Assembly: GCA_964384375.1 (NCBI GenBank) | Contig: CAYLLN010000010.1 | Location: 1 to 64,000 of the forward strand | DNA: 64,000 nucleotides | Direction of reading: 5' to 3' | Origin: CAYLLN01 sp964384375 | GTDB lineage: Bacteria; Planctomycetota; Planctomycetia; Pirellulales; Pirellulaceae | Shown: positions 53,211 through 62,595 of the stretch, piece by piece | Position numbering within the stretch: position 1 is the stretch's first letter | How the letters are laid out: every line of letters starts with the position of its first letter | Translations under genes and position numbers: made by a program | Notes under the pieces: generated by a model | Databases searched by the model: none | What the model was told of the DNA's origin: nothing | What the model saw: only the letters and a program-made list of their open reading frames with translations

Positions 53211-53239
53211 TTGACCAGCCGCACGGTTCGGTTTATAAG
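53211..53239 (+). promoter_or_regulatory. Sigma-70-like promoter upstream of the FHA gene
   Basis: TTGACC (53211-53216), a 17-bp spacer, then TATAAG (53234-53239). It would give a leader of about 100 nt before the FHA start at 53349. Confidence 0.5.
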
Positions 53240-53348
53240 CGCCTGTGGAACAACGGTATTCACCAACACCCCTGTCGGCCGTCGCGCTTGCCGCGTGCCG
53301 GGCCACTGGGGCGGCGCTACGAACTCGGACACTCGGGAACGACTCTCG

Positions 53349-54047
53349 ATGAGCTCCGGCCTTTCTCAGTCTCGCGCGATCACCGGAATTACGATCCGGG
53401 TGCTCGACGGCGCCGATCGGGGGCGCGTGTTTCAGAACCTCCAGCCGCCGATCACGATCGGCCGGGAGGAGGGAAACACGATCCAGCTCAACGACGAGCG
53501 GGTGAGCCGCTACCACGTCAAAATCCAGGAAGATCACAACCGGCTCGTCATCACTGACCTCGAAAGCACGAACGGGACGAAGGTCAACGGCGAGGACGTG
53601 CAGCTTCGCATTCTCCGTTATGGCGACATGATCGCCCTGGGGCGAAGCGTCCTGCTCTTCGGCTCGCGCGATCAGATTGCACAGCGGCTGGCCCGCATAC
53701 GAACTGATCAGAACGAGGCGGGTCGCACTGCCGATCCTGAGCAGGCGAGCAAAGCGGCCAACGTCTCATCGCTCGATTTCGAGCTGAACTGGAGCGAGGA
53801 CGCCGACCTGCAAGCGACGATTCACGCCCTGGAACCGCCCGACCTGCCCGAGCGCCTTTCGCCCGGACAAGCCGCCCAACTGGCCGAAATCCTTGAGTTC
53901 CTGCACCTGCGGCTGCGAAACCTCGTTGGCTCGGTCCAGGTGGACGGCAAATCGAGCCGCGTCGTACTCGACCTGCGGCAATGGCAGGCGCTGCTTGACC
54001 TGCAGGCGCGGGTCTCCGAATACTTGCGGCGGATTGGCGATCCCTAA
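53349..54047 (+). CDS. FHA-domain protein
   Basis: A 232-residue cytoplasmic protein with an N-terminal forkhead-associated domain (about 15-100) that binds phosphothreonine: TIGREEGNTIQLNDERVSRYHVKI and DLESTNGTKVNG contain the conserved Arg, Ser, His and Asn. The C-terminal part (about 125-232) is helical with an unknown role. The ATG at 53349 is chosen because the longer frame upstream covers the promoter. It points to serine/threonine kinase signalling, but no kinase gene is adjacent. Confidence 0.9.
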   Translation: MSSGLSQSRAITGITIRVLDGADRGRVFQNLQPPITIGREEGNTIQLNDERVSRYHVKIQEDHNRLVITDLESTNGTKVNGEDVQLRILRYGDMIALGRSVLLFGSRDQIAQRLARIRTDQNEAGRTADPEQASKAANVSSLDFELNWSEDADLQATIHALEPPDLPERLSPGQAAQLAEILEFLHLRLRNLVGSVQVDGKSSRVVLDLRQWQALLDLQARVSEYLRRIGDP

Positions 54048-54053
54048 GGCTCC

Positions 54054-54123
54054 GTTCCAGGTTCAAGTTCAAAGTTCAAAGTTGTTGTCTTCGACCTTGA
54101 ACTTTGAACCTGGAACCTTGAAC
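54054..54123. repeat. GTTCCAGGTTCAAG / CTTTGAACCTGGAAC inverted words
   Basis: The left arm 54054-54081 and right arm 54095-54123 are made of TTCAAAG and CTTTGAA words, with about 13 bp between. The right arm ends three bases before the DUF1549 gene ATG at 54127. It is the same family as 37733-37811. Confidence 0.8.
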
Positions 54124-54126
54124 TCA

Positions 54127-56253
54127 ATGAATGTGATTGCGCTATTTCTCGCCGCGGTCGTTTCCGCTCCGGCCGAGTTCGACACGGACGTCCTCCCTGT
54201 GTTGACCCGCGCCGGCTGCAACGCAGGTGCCTGCCATGGGGCAGCGGCCAGTCGTGGCGGTTTCAAGCTGTCGCTCTTCGGTGGTGACCCGGCTGCCGAC
54301 CATCGGGCGATCGTCCACGAGTTCGAAGGCCGTCGTGTCAATCTTGCCCGGCCCGGACGGAGCCTCCTCCTTCTTAAGCCGACCTGGGAACTCGACCACG
54401 AAGGGGGCCAGCGGTTCGAGAGTGACAGCGAGTTCGCCCGCCTTCTGACCGAGTGGATTGCTGCCGGTGCGCCTCGGGGAAAGGGGACAACGCTGGCCAG
54501 TCTGTCGATCGATCCTCCGCAAGTGGTTGTCCCGTCAGTGCCGACGGAAGTCGAACTGACGATCGGAGCGATGTTCGCCGACGGCACGAAGCGCCGCGTC
54601 GAGAAGCTCGCCCTCGTCACCCCGGCTGATTCCGCCTCGGTCGAGGTCATCGGCGATGGCAGGATTCGCGTGCTCCGGCCCGGCCGCCATGCCCTGGTGA
54701 TCCGCTTCCTGACGCAGGTCGTCGCGATTCAAGTCACCGCGCCGCACTCGCTGCCGCCGCTCGACGAGGGAAAACTAGCCGCCAACAACTGGATCGATAA
54801 GGAGGTCAACCGCGTGCTCGTGGCTCTCCGCCTACCACCGTCGCCACGTGCCGACGACGCGACACTGCTTCGGCGCGGCACCCTCGATCTAACGGGCCGC
54901 CTGCCGACGGCTGAACGGATTCGCGAGTACCTGGCCGACGAATCGGAGGGGAAGTTTGCGGCGGAGGTCGATCGCCTGCTGGCATCCTCCGCCTATGCAG
55001 AATACTGGACCTTCAAATACGCACGCTGGCTGCGGATTCGGACCTCTCCGAACGATGTGGAAGGGACGAAGACCTACCACGCTTGGCTCCGTCAGCAAAT
55101 CGAGTCGGGGCGACCTGTCAGCGAGTGGATGGCCAAACTCGTTACGTCGGATGGAGATTCACACCAGCATGGTCCCGCCAATTTTCATCGTAGTGCGGCT
55201 GACGCCCGCGGCGAAGCGGAACACCTCACCGAAACGCTGCTAGGCATTCGCCTCCGGTGCGCCAACTGTCACAACCATCCGCTCGACCGCTGGACGCAGG
55301 ACGACTACCACGGCCTGGCGGCGATCTTCGCACGGCTCGATCGCGGCCGCCAGGTGCAGCTCAAATCGACCGGCGAAGTGAATCACCCTGTCACGGGTAA
55401 CGCAGCCATTCCGCGCCTTCCCGGCGAGCAGTACTTGCCCGCCACCGGCGACAATCGCCCGGCATTGGCCGCCTGGCTCACGAGCCGCGATCATCGCCGC
55501 CTCGCCACAGCCCAAGTCAACCGTCTATGGCACTCGCTGTTCGGCCGCGGTCTGATCGAGCCGATCGACGACCTGCGCGATACCAACCCCGCAACCCATC
55601 CGGAACTGCTCGACCGGCTCACGCAGGATTTCATCGGCCACCAGTACGACTTGCGGCACACGCTGCGGCTCTTGGCCAACTCGGCGGCCTATCAGCGCAG
55701 CGGCAAGGCGGAACCAGCCGCCAAGAACGACGACCGCTTTCTCTCACACGCCCGCCAACGGCCGCTAGCGCCGGAAGTGCTGCTAGATGCCGTCTGCGAC
55801 GCACTTGGCACGCCCCTCGCGCCGGAACATCTCAAGGCCATTTCGCCGGAGGAAGTGGCGCCGGGTTCACGTGCGATTACGCTTCCGCTGACACAAGTCA
55901 CCGCAAGCCTGCTGGGTCCGCTCGCTGGTTGCTCCTCACGAGAGGAGTGTGCAAAAGGGAACATCCAGCCAGCCTCGCTCGACGAACTGGCTGTGCAGCT
56001 GCACTGGATCAACGGCCGCTTCCTCAACTCGTCGATTTCCGACCAGTGGCACGAACTAATCAAGCTTGCCCACGGGCCAGCGACCGCCGAGGAATTGATC
56101 GAACAGTACTATCTGCGAACGCTGTCCCGACTGCCGACGGCGGCTGAGCGAAAGTTCTGGAAGGCCGAAATCGGCCAGTTGCCGCGGACCGAGAAGTGTC
56201 AGGATTTCGCCTGGGCGCTCTTGAGCTGTCCGGAGTTCGTGACGAATCACTAG
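54127..56253 (+). CDS. DUF1549/DUF1553 exported protein with haem-like CxxCH
   Basis: A 708-residue planctomycete-type protein with a short signal (1-16). Residues 17-120 form a cytochrome-like region with AGCNAGACHG (Cys31, Cys36, His37) and GGFKLSLFGGDP. A Big2-like immunoglobulin domain follows (about 135-215, LTIGAMFADGTKRRVEKLAL). DUF1549 (about 225-420) includes RCANCHNHPLDRWTQDDY with a CxxCH at 378-382. DUF1553 spans about 440-700. This pair normally accompanies a DUF1501 gene, as here. The reaction is unknown; a redox step on polysaccharides or other polymers has been suggested for such modules. Confidence 0.92.
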   Translation: MNVIALFLAAVVSAPAEFDTDVLPVLTRAGCNAGACHGAAASRGGFKLSLFGGDPAADHRAIVHEFEGRRVNLARPGRSLLLLKPTWELDHEGGQRFESDSEFARLLTEWIAAGAPRGKGTTLASLSIDPPQVVVPSVPTEVELTIGAMFADGTKRRVEKLALVTPADSASVEVIGDGRIRVLRPGRHALVIRFLTQVVAIQVTAPHSLPPLDEGKLAANNWIDKEVNRVLVALRLPPSPRADDATLLRRGTLDLTGRLPTAERIREYLADESEGKFAAEVDRLLASSAYAEYWTFKYARWLRIRTSPNDVEGTKTYHAWLRQQIESGRPVSEWMAKLVTSDGDSHQHGPANFHRSAADARGEAEHLTETLLGIRLRCANCHNHPLDRWTQDDYHGLAAIFARLDRGRQVQLKSTGEVNHPVTGNAAIPRLPGEQYLPATGDNRPALAAWLTSRDHRRLATAQVNRLWHSLFGRGLIEPIDDLRDTNPATHPELLDRLTQDFIGHQYDLRHTLRLLANSAAYQRSGKAEPAAKNDDRFLSHARQRPLAPEVLLDAVCDALGTPLAPEHLKAISPEEVAPGSRAITLPLTQVTASLLGPLAGCSSREECAKGNIQPASLDELAVQLHWINGRFLNSSISDQWHELIKLAHGPATAEELIEQYYLRTLSRLPTAAERKFWKAEIGQLPRTEKCQDFAWALLSCPEFVTNH

Positions 56254-56272
56254 CATTCGTGGTGGAGGGCCT

Positions 56273-57613
56273 GTGACCAACTTTCTCCAAGCTCCTCGAG
56301 CGACGGCTCTTTCCCGCCGCTCGTTCGTTCGCATTGGCGGCCTTTCGGCGTTCGGTTTGGGTTTGGGGCAATTTCTCGCAATGCGACGAGCCGCCGCGGC
56401 CGATGCGCCGCAAGCGAAGGCGAAACATTGCATCTTGATCTGGCTCGATGGAGGCCCAAGCCATCTCGAAACGTTCGACCTCAAGCCTGATGCTCCGCAG
56501 GAAGTCCGCGGGCCGCTCGCTCCAATCAATACGGCGGTTCCCGGCATCCAGATTTGCGATCTGATGCCGCAACTGGCCGAGCGGATGAAACACGCGGCAA
56601 TCGTGCGTTCGATGACCTCCCCGCTTGGCGAGCACAATCTGGGCGCACACTACCTGCTGACGGGATACGTACCGACGCCGGCACTGGATTACCCGGCGAT
56701 TGGTTCAATTGTCGCTCATCTGGATCGCTCGGATCGGATGTTGCCGGGGCACATTGCCGTGCCCAATTTCGGCGTCGGTGGCCAGCGAATCAGCGGCAAC
56801 GGTTACTTGCCGACCGCAGTACGCCCGTTTGAGGTTGGCGGCGATCCCAGCCGGCCGGACTTTCGCGTGCAGGATCTCGACTTCTATCCCGGCCTCGACG
56901 CGGCTCGCAACGATCGCCGCCGCGAGTATCTTGCTGCGCTCGATCGGTTCACACGTCTGGGAGAGGCCGCCGAGGAAGCCGCCCAGCCGTTTTCGCAGGC
57001 TTACCGACTCATTGCCTCGCCGGAAGCCAAAGCTGCTTTTGATCTGACCAAGGAGCCGGCAGATACGCGGGCTCGCTATGGCCCACGAACGATCGGCCAG
57101 AGCACGCTCCTGGCTCGGCGACTCGTCGAAGCGGGAGTGCCGTTCGTCACGGTGAACTACCCTGGCTGGGACACGCACGACGATCTCTACACCCGGCTGA
57201 AGGAAGGCTACACCGGGGCGAAGGTGCCGGTGGGACTTGTGCCGATGCTCGATCAGGCCCTTGGAGCGCTGCTCGATGATTTGTCGGATCGCGGCCTCTT
57301 AGACGAGACACTCGTCGTCGTCATGGGGGAGTTCGGCCGCACTCCGAAGCTGAACACGCAAGGGGGGCGTGACCATTGGCCACGCGTCTTCAGCGTACTT
57401 CTCGCCGGCGGCGGTGTGCCGGGCGGTCAGGTGATTGGCTCGAGTGACGCAACTGGGGAAAGCCCCAAGGACAATCCGGTCACGCCGGCAGACCTCGCTG
57501 CGACGATCTTCACGTTGCTGGGAATAGACCCGCAGCGCGAACTGCACACCGCCGACGGGCGACCCATTCGCCTCAGCCGCGATGGGCGCGTGATCAAGCA
57601 ACTCGTTTCCTAG
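56273..57613 (+). CDS. DUF1501 Tat-exported protein
   Basis: A 446-residue alkaline-phosphatase/sulfatase-superfamily-like protein. The N-terminus has the twin-arginine signal LSRRSFVRIGGLSAFGLGLG. Family marks are HCILIWLDGGPSHLETFDLKPDAP, GLMPQLAERMKHAAIVRSM-like, GWDTHDD and VVVMGEFGRTPKLN, followed by GGRDHWPRVFSVLLAGGG. The GTG start at 56273 follows a GGAGGG site. It begins 19 bp after the DUF1549 gene; the two are almost always paired in planctomycetes. Confidence 0.92.
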   Translation: MTNFLQAPRATALSRRSFVRIGGLSAFGLGLGQFLAMRRAAAADAPQAKAKHCILIWLDGGPSHLETFDLKPDAPQEVRGPLAPINTAVPGIQICDLMPQLAERMKHAAIVRSMTSPLGEHNLGAHYLLTGYVPTPALDYPAIGSIVAHLDRSDRMLPGHIAVPNFGVGGQRISGNGYLPTAVRPFEVGGDPSRPDFRVQDLDFYPGLDAARNDRRREYLAALDRFTRLGEAAEEAAQPFSQAYRLIASPEAKAAFDLTKEPADTRARYGPRTIGQSTLLARRLVEAGVPFVTVNYPGWDTHDDLYTRLKEGYTGAKVPVGLVPMLDQALGALLDDLSDRGLLDETLVVVMGEFGRTPKLNTQGGRDHWPRVFSVLLAGGGVPGGQVIGSSDATGESPKDNPVTPADLAATIFTLLGIDPQRELHTADGRPIRLSRDGRVIKQLVS

Positions 57614-57650
57614 CTCCCTAGCGGAAAGCAAACTGTTTCCGGTGTTTGCT

Positions 57651-58580
57651 ATGACGATTGGTTCAACCATCGTTCTGGTTCTGGCGGGTTTTGCCGTTCC
57701 GCCACCAATCACCGCCATCGCCGTCACTCCCGACGGCAAGCAGGTGGTTTCCGCCTCCCAAGCCGGCGTGCAGGTTCGTTCGCTCTCCGAGCTGGATGTA
57801 ACCGCAAGCTTGCCGACCGAACTTGCCCAAGTTCACGACCTGGCCTTAGCTCCTGACGGCAAAACGTTGGCACTCATTGGTGGATCGTCCGGTGAAAGCG
57901 GCGCCGTCGAAATCCGAGAGTGGCCGAGCGGCAAACTCGCGGCAACGTTGCCGGCCGGCGGCGATGTCGCCTATCGGGCAGCGTGGAATAGCGACGGCTC
58001 GCGACTCGCTGTGGCGTGCGCCGATCGGAAGGTGCGGGTTTTCGCACCGGATGGCAAAACAGCCGCACTGGTCATCGAGTGCCACTCGGCTGCGGTGCAG
58101 GCGGCCCTGTGGCTGGCCGCGGACGATCTGATCCTGTCGGCCGGCGTCGATCAGGCGATTCGTGTGCTGGCCGCAAAGGACGGTCGCGTGTCGAACTCGC
58201 TCGACAACCACACGGCAGCAGTTCGCGACCTGGCGATTCGCCCCGGCAAACACGACGGGCCGACGATGGTCGCGTCCTGCTCGGCCGACAAGACCGTCCG
58301 CCTTTGGCAGCCGGCGATTGGACGGATGGTCCGGTTCGTCAAACTGCCATCTGCGCCTACCTCAGTTACTTGGTCAACCAGCGGTTCGCACATCCTGGCG
58401 GCATGCGAAGACGGCAAGCTGCGGGCGATCGAGCCGACGACGCTCAAGGTCATTGAATTTTCTCAGCAACTCGAAGGCTGGGCGCACTCGCTGACTGTGC
58501 TTCCTGACGGCAGCGCGGCGATTCTCGGCGGCGAGCGAGGCCAGTTGCGGCTCGTCCCTCTGGATGCCATAAAGCCGTGA
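57651..58580 (+). CDS. Exported WD40-repeat protein
   Basis: A 309-residue protein with a signal-like N-terminus (1-18) and six to seven WD40-type blades (DLALAPDGKTLALIGG, AAWNSDGSRLAVACADRKVRVF, VASCSADKTVRLWQPAIG and SHILAACEDGKLRAIE). The ATG at 57651 is preferred over a GTG three codons before. It is 37 bp downstream of the DUF1501 gene, and its stop TGA overlaps the next start as TGATG. It probably acts as a docking platform for the module. Confidence 0.85.
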   Translation: MTIGSTIVLVLAGFAVPPPITAIAVTPDGKQVVSASQAGVQVRSLSELDVTASLPTELAQVHDLALAPDGKTLALIGGSSGESGAVEIREWPSGKLAATLPAGGDVAYRAAWNSDGSRLAVACADRKVRVFAPDGKTAALVIECHSAAVQAALWLAADDLILSAGVDQAIRVLAAKDGRVSNSLDNHTAAVRDLAIRPGKHDGPTMVASCSADKTVRLWQPAIGRMVRFVKLPSAPTSVTWSTSGSHILAACEDGKLRAIEPTTLKVIEFSQQLEGWAHSLTVLPDGSAAILGGERGQLRLVPLDAIKP

Positions 58581-59599
58581 TGCAACTCAAACTCCACGCC
58601 TTCGACCTCCCGCTGGCACACACCTTCACCATCAGCCGCGAGTCGATCATCAGCCAGCCGACGCTGATCGTCGAACTGACTCAAGACGGCGTAAGCGGCT
58701 ACGGCGAGGCGACGAGCAACAAGTACTACGGCTTCACGATCGAGCGAATGAGCCGCGACTTGACGGCACTGCAAGATCGGCTCGCCGGATTGACGCTCAA
58801 CGATCCCACGGACCTCTGGCAGCAGATGCAGCCGCATCTGGCCGACGATCCGTTTGCATTGTGCGCGCTCGATCAGGCGGCCCACGACCTCTGGGGCAAG
58901 CTCCGCGGCCAGCCGGTCTGGAAACTGTGGGGCCTGTCGATCGACAACACGCCGCTTTCGAACTATACGATCGGGATCGACACGATCGACGTGATGGTCG
59001 CGAAGATGAACGAGTTTCCCGGCTGGCCGATCTATAAGATCAAGCTGGGGACCGATCGCGATCTCGACATCGTTCGCGAGTTGCGCAAGCACACGACGGC
59101 CACATTCCGCGTCGATGCGAATTGCGGCTGGACCGTCGAGCAGGCGATTGCGTACGCTCCCGAGCTGAAATCGCTCGGTGTCGAGTTCATCGAACAACCG
59201 CTGAAGCCCGCCGACAATCCAGCGAACCACCGTCGGCTCTTCGAGCAATCCGCCCTGCCGATCATCGCCGACGAGAGTTGCATCGTGGCAAGCGATGTAG
59301 CCCAGTGCGCCGGCCGCTTTCACGGCATCAATATCAAGCTCGTCAAGTGCGGCGGCCTCACACCCGCCCGCCGAATGATCGCTGAGGCCCGCCGACTTGG
59401 GCTTTCCGTCATGGTCGGCTGTATGACCGAGTCGAGCGTGGGCATTTCCGCCATCGCGCAGCTCCTGCCGCTGCTCGACTACGTCGATATGGACGGCGCG
59501 GTGCTGCTAGCCGAGGACATCGCCGACGGCGTCCGTCTCGACCACGGCCGCTGCATCTATCCTGACCGAGCGGGCAATGGAGTGGAATTAGTCAGCTGA
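58580..59599 (+). CDS. Dipeptide epimerase (enolase superfamily)
   Basis: A 339-residue enolase-superfamily enzyme of the L-Ala-D/L-Glu epimerase type. It has an N-terminal capping domain, then a barrel with the general bases YKIKLG (KxK) and KLVKCGG. The metal ligands are in FRVDANCGW, EFIEQPL and IIADESC. The C-terminal MVGCMTESSVGISA is typical of this subgroup. It epimerises dipeptides, for example from peptidoglycan turnover; other substrates are possible. The ATG overlaps the WD40 stop (TGATG), indicating coupled translation. Confidence 0.9.
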   Translation: MQLKLHAFDLPLAHTFTISRESIISQPTLIVELTQDGVSGYGEATSNKYYGFTIERMSRDLTALQDRLAGLTLNDPTDLWQQMQPHLADDPFALCALDQAAHDLWGKLRGQPVWKLWGLSIDNTPLSNYTIGIDTIDVMVAKMNEFPGWPIYKIKLGTDRDLDIVRELRKHTTATFRVDANCGWTVEQAIAYAPELKSLGVEFIEQPLKPADNPANHRRLFEQSALPIIADESCIVASDVAQCAGRFHGINIKLVKCGGLTPARRMIAEARRLGLSVMVGCMTESSVGISAIAQLLPLLDYVDMDGAVLLAEDIADGVRLDHGRCIYPDRAGNGVELVS

Positions 59600-59642
59600 C
59601 TCGCCAAATTGGGTAGTGGACGACTCGTCAGAAAATGACTTG

Positions 59643-59897
59643 CTAACCCGGGCCGACGGTGCCGAAGAGCTCGACCCACCATTCGATGTAGGCATCGAGC
59701 GGCTCCCAGCGGCCGAAGGCAAAGAGAGGGTAGTAAAGCCAGATAGCGGCGTAGAAGCCGTTCCAACCGGTCGCTTCGCGAAGCCAGAATGCCGTGGCCA
59801 GGACCGGTCCGCTGCTGGGCACGTAGCCAGCAACGAGTAGCACGAAGGCGGCGAACAGCCAACGTACAATGCCGCGACTGGGTCGGTCGTCGGTCAT
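59643..59897 (-). CDS. Small membrane protein, unknown
   Basis: An 84-residue protein with two hydrophobic segments (about 12-32 and 40-60) rich in Trp, Phe and Tyr (WLREATGWNGFYAAIWLYYPLFAFG), and a C-terminal amphipathic end. No family is recognised. Normal composition and an ATG at 59897 support it. It converges with the epimerase gene. Confidence 0.55.
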   Translation of the reverse strand: MTDDRPSRGIVRWLFAAFVLLVAGYVPSSGPVLATAFWLREATGWNGFYAAIWLYYPLFAFGRWEPLDAYIEWWVELFGTVGPG

Positions 59898-60039
59898 GGC
59901 CTGAATTTGGGACGGCGATAACTATCGCCGTGGTAGTTGTGCAGCGCGATCAATAGCTGCTTAAGGCAAGGTGACGTGCCAACGCCACCGATTGTAGCAC
60001 GATGTCGCGAACCGTCGCGATTTTGGGTGTGAGGAATCT

Positions 60040-62121
60040 CTATTCCGCCACGAAGCAACACATTGAGCGGTAGCTCAGCGTGAGGCGGCGACTGCGGGGC
60101 GGTGGTGGGCCGTCGAGATCGGGGTAGATGTCGTAGGGGGGCGCGGCGGCCGTGTCGAAAAAGAGCCGCCAGCGTGTCCCCTTGGCGAGCGGCGGCAGGA
60201 TGAACTCGCGCGGTTCACTCGAGGCGTTGACGAGCAAGAGGACGTCGCGCGACAGTTCCTCCGGATCGTGCTCGGGATCGACCTTTTTGAACAGGGCGAT
60301 CAGCGTGGAGTCGTCGCCGTGCCAATCGACGGCGGTTCCCAGGGCACTGAACCAGCTCACGTCGGGCAGGTCGCCATCGAACTTGGGCTTGCCGGTGAGG
60401 AAGTGCTCGCGGCGGACGGTCGGCTGGCTGGTCCGGAAGTTGATCAGTGCGGAGGCGAAGCGGACGAGATGCTCATGCTGTTTGACAAGATCCCAATTGA
60501 ACCAGGAGATTTCGTTGTCCTGGCAGTAGGCGTTGTTGTTCCCCTTTTGCGTGCGGCGGCACTCGTCCCCCATCACCATCATGGGGACACCCTGGCTGAA
60601 CATCAGAGTCGCCAGGAAGTTGCGGATTTGCCGGATGCGGAGGTTCTCGATGTCGGTCCGCTTGGTCGGCCCTTCGACACCATAATTGTCGCTGCAATTG
60701 TGGTTGTCGCCGTCGCGGTTCCCTTCGCCGTTCGCCTCGTTGTGCTTCTCCTTGTACGACACAAGGTCGTTCATCGTGAAGCCGTCGTGCGACGTGATGA
60801 AGTTGATGCTCGCGGCTGGCGGGCGGCCGGCATGTTCGTACAGGTCGCTCGAACCGGCCAGTCGCGTGACGAACGAACCGAGCAGCCCCTTGTCGCCGCG
60901 CCAGAAGCGGCGAGTATCGTCACGATAGCGGCCATTCCACTCGGCCCAGCGAAGATCGCCAAAGCTGCCAACCTGGTAAGCCCCGGCAGCGTCCCACGCC
61001 TCGGCGATGATCTTCGTGTCGGCCAGGAGCGGATCCTCGGCAATCGCCTCGATCAGCGGCGGGTTCGGGACGAGATTCCCCTGCCGATCGCGGCTCAGGA
61101 TCGATGCCAGGTCGAAGCGGAAGCCATCGACGTGATAGTTGTGGACCCAGTGACGCAGGCAGTGGAAGATCATCTCGCGAACGACCGGGTGGTTGCCGTT
61201 CACGGTGTTGCCGCAGCCGCTGAAGTTCATGAAGTAGCTGCCGCCGTTGCCGAGCATGTAATAGACGCGGTTCTCTAGCCCTTTGAACGACAGCACCGGC
61301 CCAAGTTCGTTCCCTTCGCACGTGTGGTTGAAGACGACGTCGAGGATCACCTCGATCCCTGCGGCATGCAGGGCCTTCACCATCTGCTTGAACTCGACGA
61401 CCTGGCCGCCGGGCTCGCGCGAGACGCCATAGCCGCGGTGCGGGGCGAAGAACGCCATCGGGTCGTAGCCCCAGTAGTTGGGGCGTTCGAGCTTCTGGCC
61501 ATAGATGCCGTTGGTCGGGTACTCGTGGACCGGCATCAGCTCGACGGCGGTGATGCCGAGCGACTTGAGGTACGGAATCTTCTCGATGAGACCGAGATAC
61601 GATCCGCCATGTTTGACCTTGCTCGACTTGTCGCGCGTGAAGCCGCGGACGTGCGTTTCGTAGATGACCGTTTCGCTGATCGGGCGGCGGACGTGGCGAT
61701 CCCCTTCCCAGTCGAAGTCGTCGTCAATGACGACGCACTTCGGCGGGCGAATGACGCCATCGGGCGAAGGTTGGAAGTTGCCAGCGAGCGCCTTTGCATA
61801 CGGGTCGATCAGCCGGGCCGTGCCGTCGAAGTATTGTCCCTTCTCCGGTTCGTGCGGGCCGTCAGCTTGAAAGTGATAGAGTGCGCCGGCACTGACGCCG
61901 GGCACAAAGATACTCCAGATGTCTCCCCAGCGATCGGTCTCGCGATTGAACTCGATCACCTCTTCGGGTTCGAGGTCATCGACATCGGCATAGAGCAACA
62001 GGCGCATCGCGGTGGCGCTGCGCGAGAACACGACGAACTGGACGCCGTTCTCGTGAAGAATGGCGCCGTAGGGGAGAACGTGCGTGAATTGGAGCGTGGG
62101 GTGGACGTGTCGCATGAGCAT
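60040..62121 (-). CDS. glgX: Glycogen debranching enzyme (GlgX/isoamylase type)
   Basis: Hydrolyses alpha-1,6 branches in glycogen or limit dextrins. The 693-residue GH13 protein has an N-terminal CBM48-like domain (about 15-110) and the four catalytic regions: LDVVFNHTCEGN, DGFRFDLASIL (nucleophile Asp), IIAEAWDAAG (acid/base Glu) and NFITSHDGFTMNDL. The C-terminal domain ends in SYRSMCCFVAE. Two Met codons, 62121 and 62115, may start it. Upstream frames are not conserved. No glgA, glgB or glgP is in the window, though the hexomutase at 13 kb could serve the same pathway. Confidence 0.94.
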   Translation of the reverse strand: MLMRHVHPTLQFTHVLPYGAILHENGVQFVVFSRSATAMRLLLYADVDDLEPEEVIEFNRETDRWGDIWSIFVPGVSAGALYHFQADGPHEPEKGQYFDGTARLIDPYAKALAGNFQPSPDGVIRPPKCVVIDDDFDWEGDRHVRRPISETVIYETHVRGFTRDKSSKVKHGGSYLGLIEKIPYLKSLGITAVELMPVHEYPTNGIYGQKLERPNYWGYDPMAFFAPHRGYGVSREPGGQVVEFKQMVKALHAAGIEVILDVVFNHTCEGNELGPVLSFKGLENRVYYMLGNGGSYFMNFSGCGNTVNGNHPVVREMIFHCLRHWVHNYHVDGFRFDLASILSRDRQGNLVPNPPLIEAIAEDPLLADTKIIAEAWDAAGAYQVGSFGDLRWAEWNGRYRDDTRRFWRGDKGLLGSFVTRLAGSSDLYEHAGRPPAASINFITSHDGFTMNDLVSYKEKHNEANGEGNRDGDNHNCSDNYGVEGPTKRTDIENLRIRQIRNFLATLMFSQGVPMMVMGDECRRTQKGNNNAYCQDNEISWFNWDLVKQHEHLVRFASALINFRTSQPTVRREHFLTGKPKFDGDLPDVSWFSALGTAVDWHGDDSTLIALFKKVDPEHDPEELSRDVLLLVNASSEPREFILPPLAKGTRWRLFFDTAAAPPYDIYPDLDGPPPPRSRRLTLSYRSMCCFVAE

Positions 62122-62595
62122 GGTGCAGCCTCGGGCGAGTGGCGGGTGCGACGCAGATTCCCGACCTGGCTCCCGTGGAGCCGTCGCCGAAGCGTGATGC
62201 TCGACCTGGCGGGGCATCACAAGTGTCCGGCGGGTAGGCCGGTAACTCGTGCGAGCATGTTGCTCGCCCCGATTGGGCGCATCCAAGCGCTTGGCGACGA
62301 GAGCCGTAAGCGGCTTCAGGTCACTACGCCAGAAACGTACCACCCGCCAAGCGCCGAGGCGGCTTGGCAGCCCAATATAGCTCGCAAAAAAGCGGCTCCT
62401 GGGCCGAGTCACGCCGGTTGCCGAAAGTTTGTCCGATCGCCAACCAGGGCGGGCCTCGTAAACCTTGCGGACGGCAAAAGATGTACCGGGGAAAGCACCA
62501 AATAGCCGGACAAAACCTGGTCTCGTAATGCGGGAGGCCGCTTAGGGACGGCAAATGCGACCGGGCACAAGTTTGCTCCCGGCCAAGAACAGGTT
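62122..62595. other. Leader region of glgX
   Basis: A 474-bp spacer without a gene. It carries an imperfect duplicated module: CTCGTAA at 62455-62461 and 62522-62528, GGACGGCAAA at 62469-62478 and 62546-62555, then ACCGGG after each. On the transcribed (minus) strand the unit reads CCCGGT, TTTGCCGTCC, TTACGAG. It may be a regulatory element; no known motif is matched. Confidence 0.5.
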
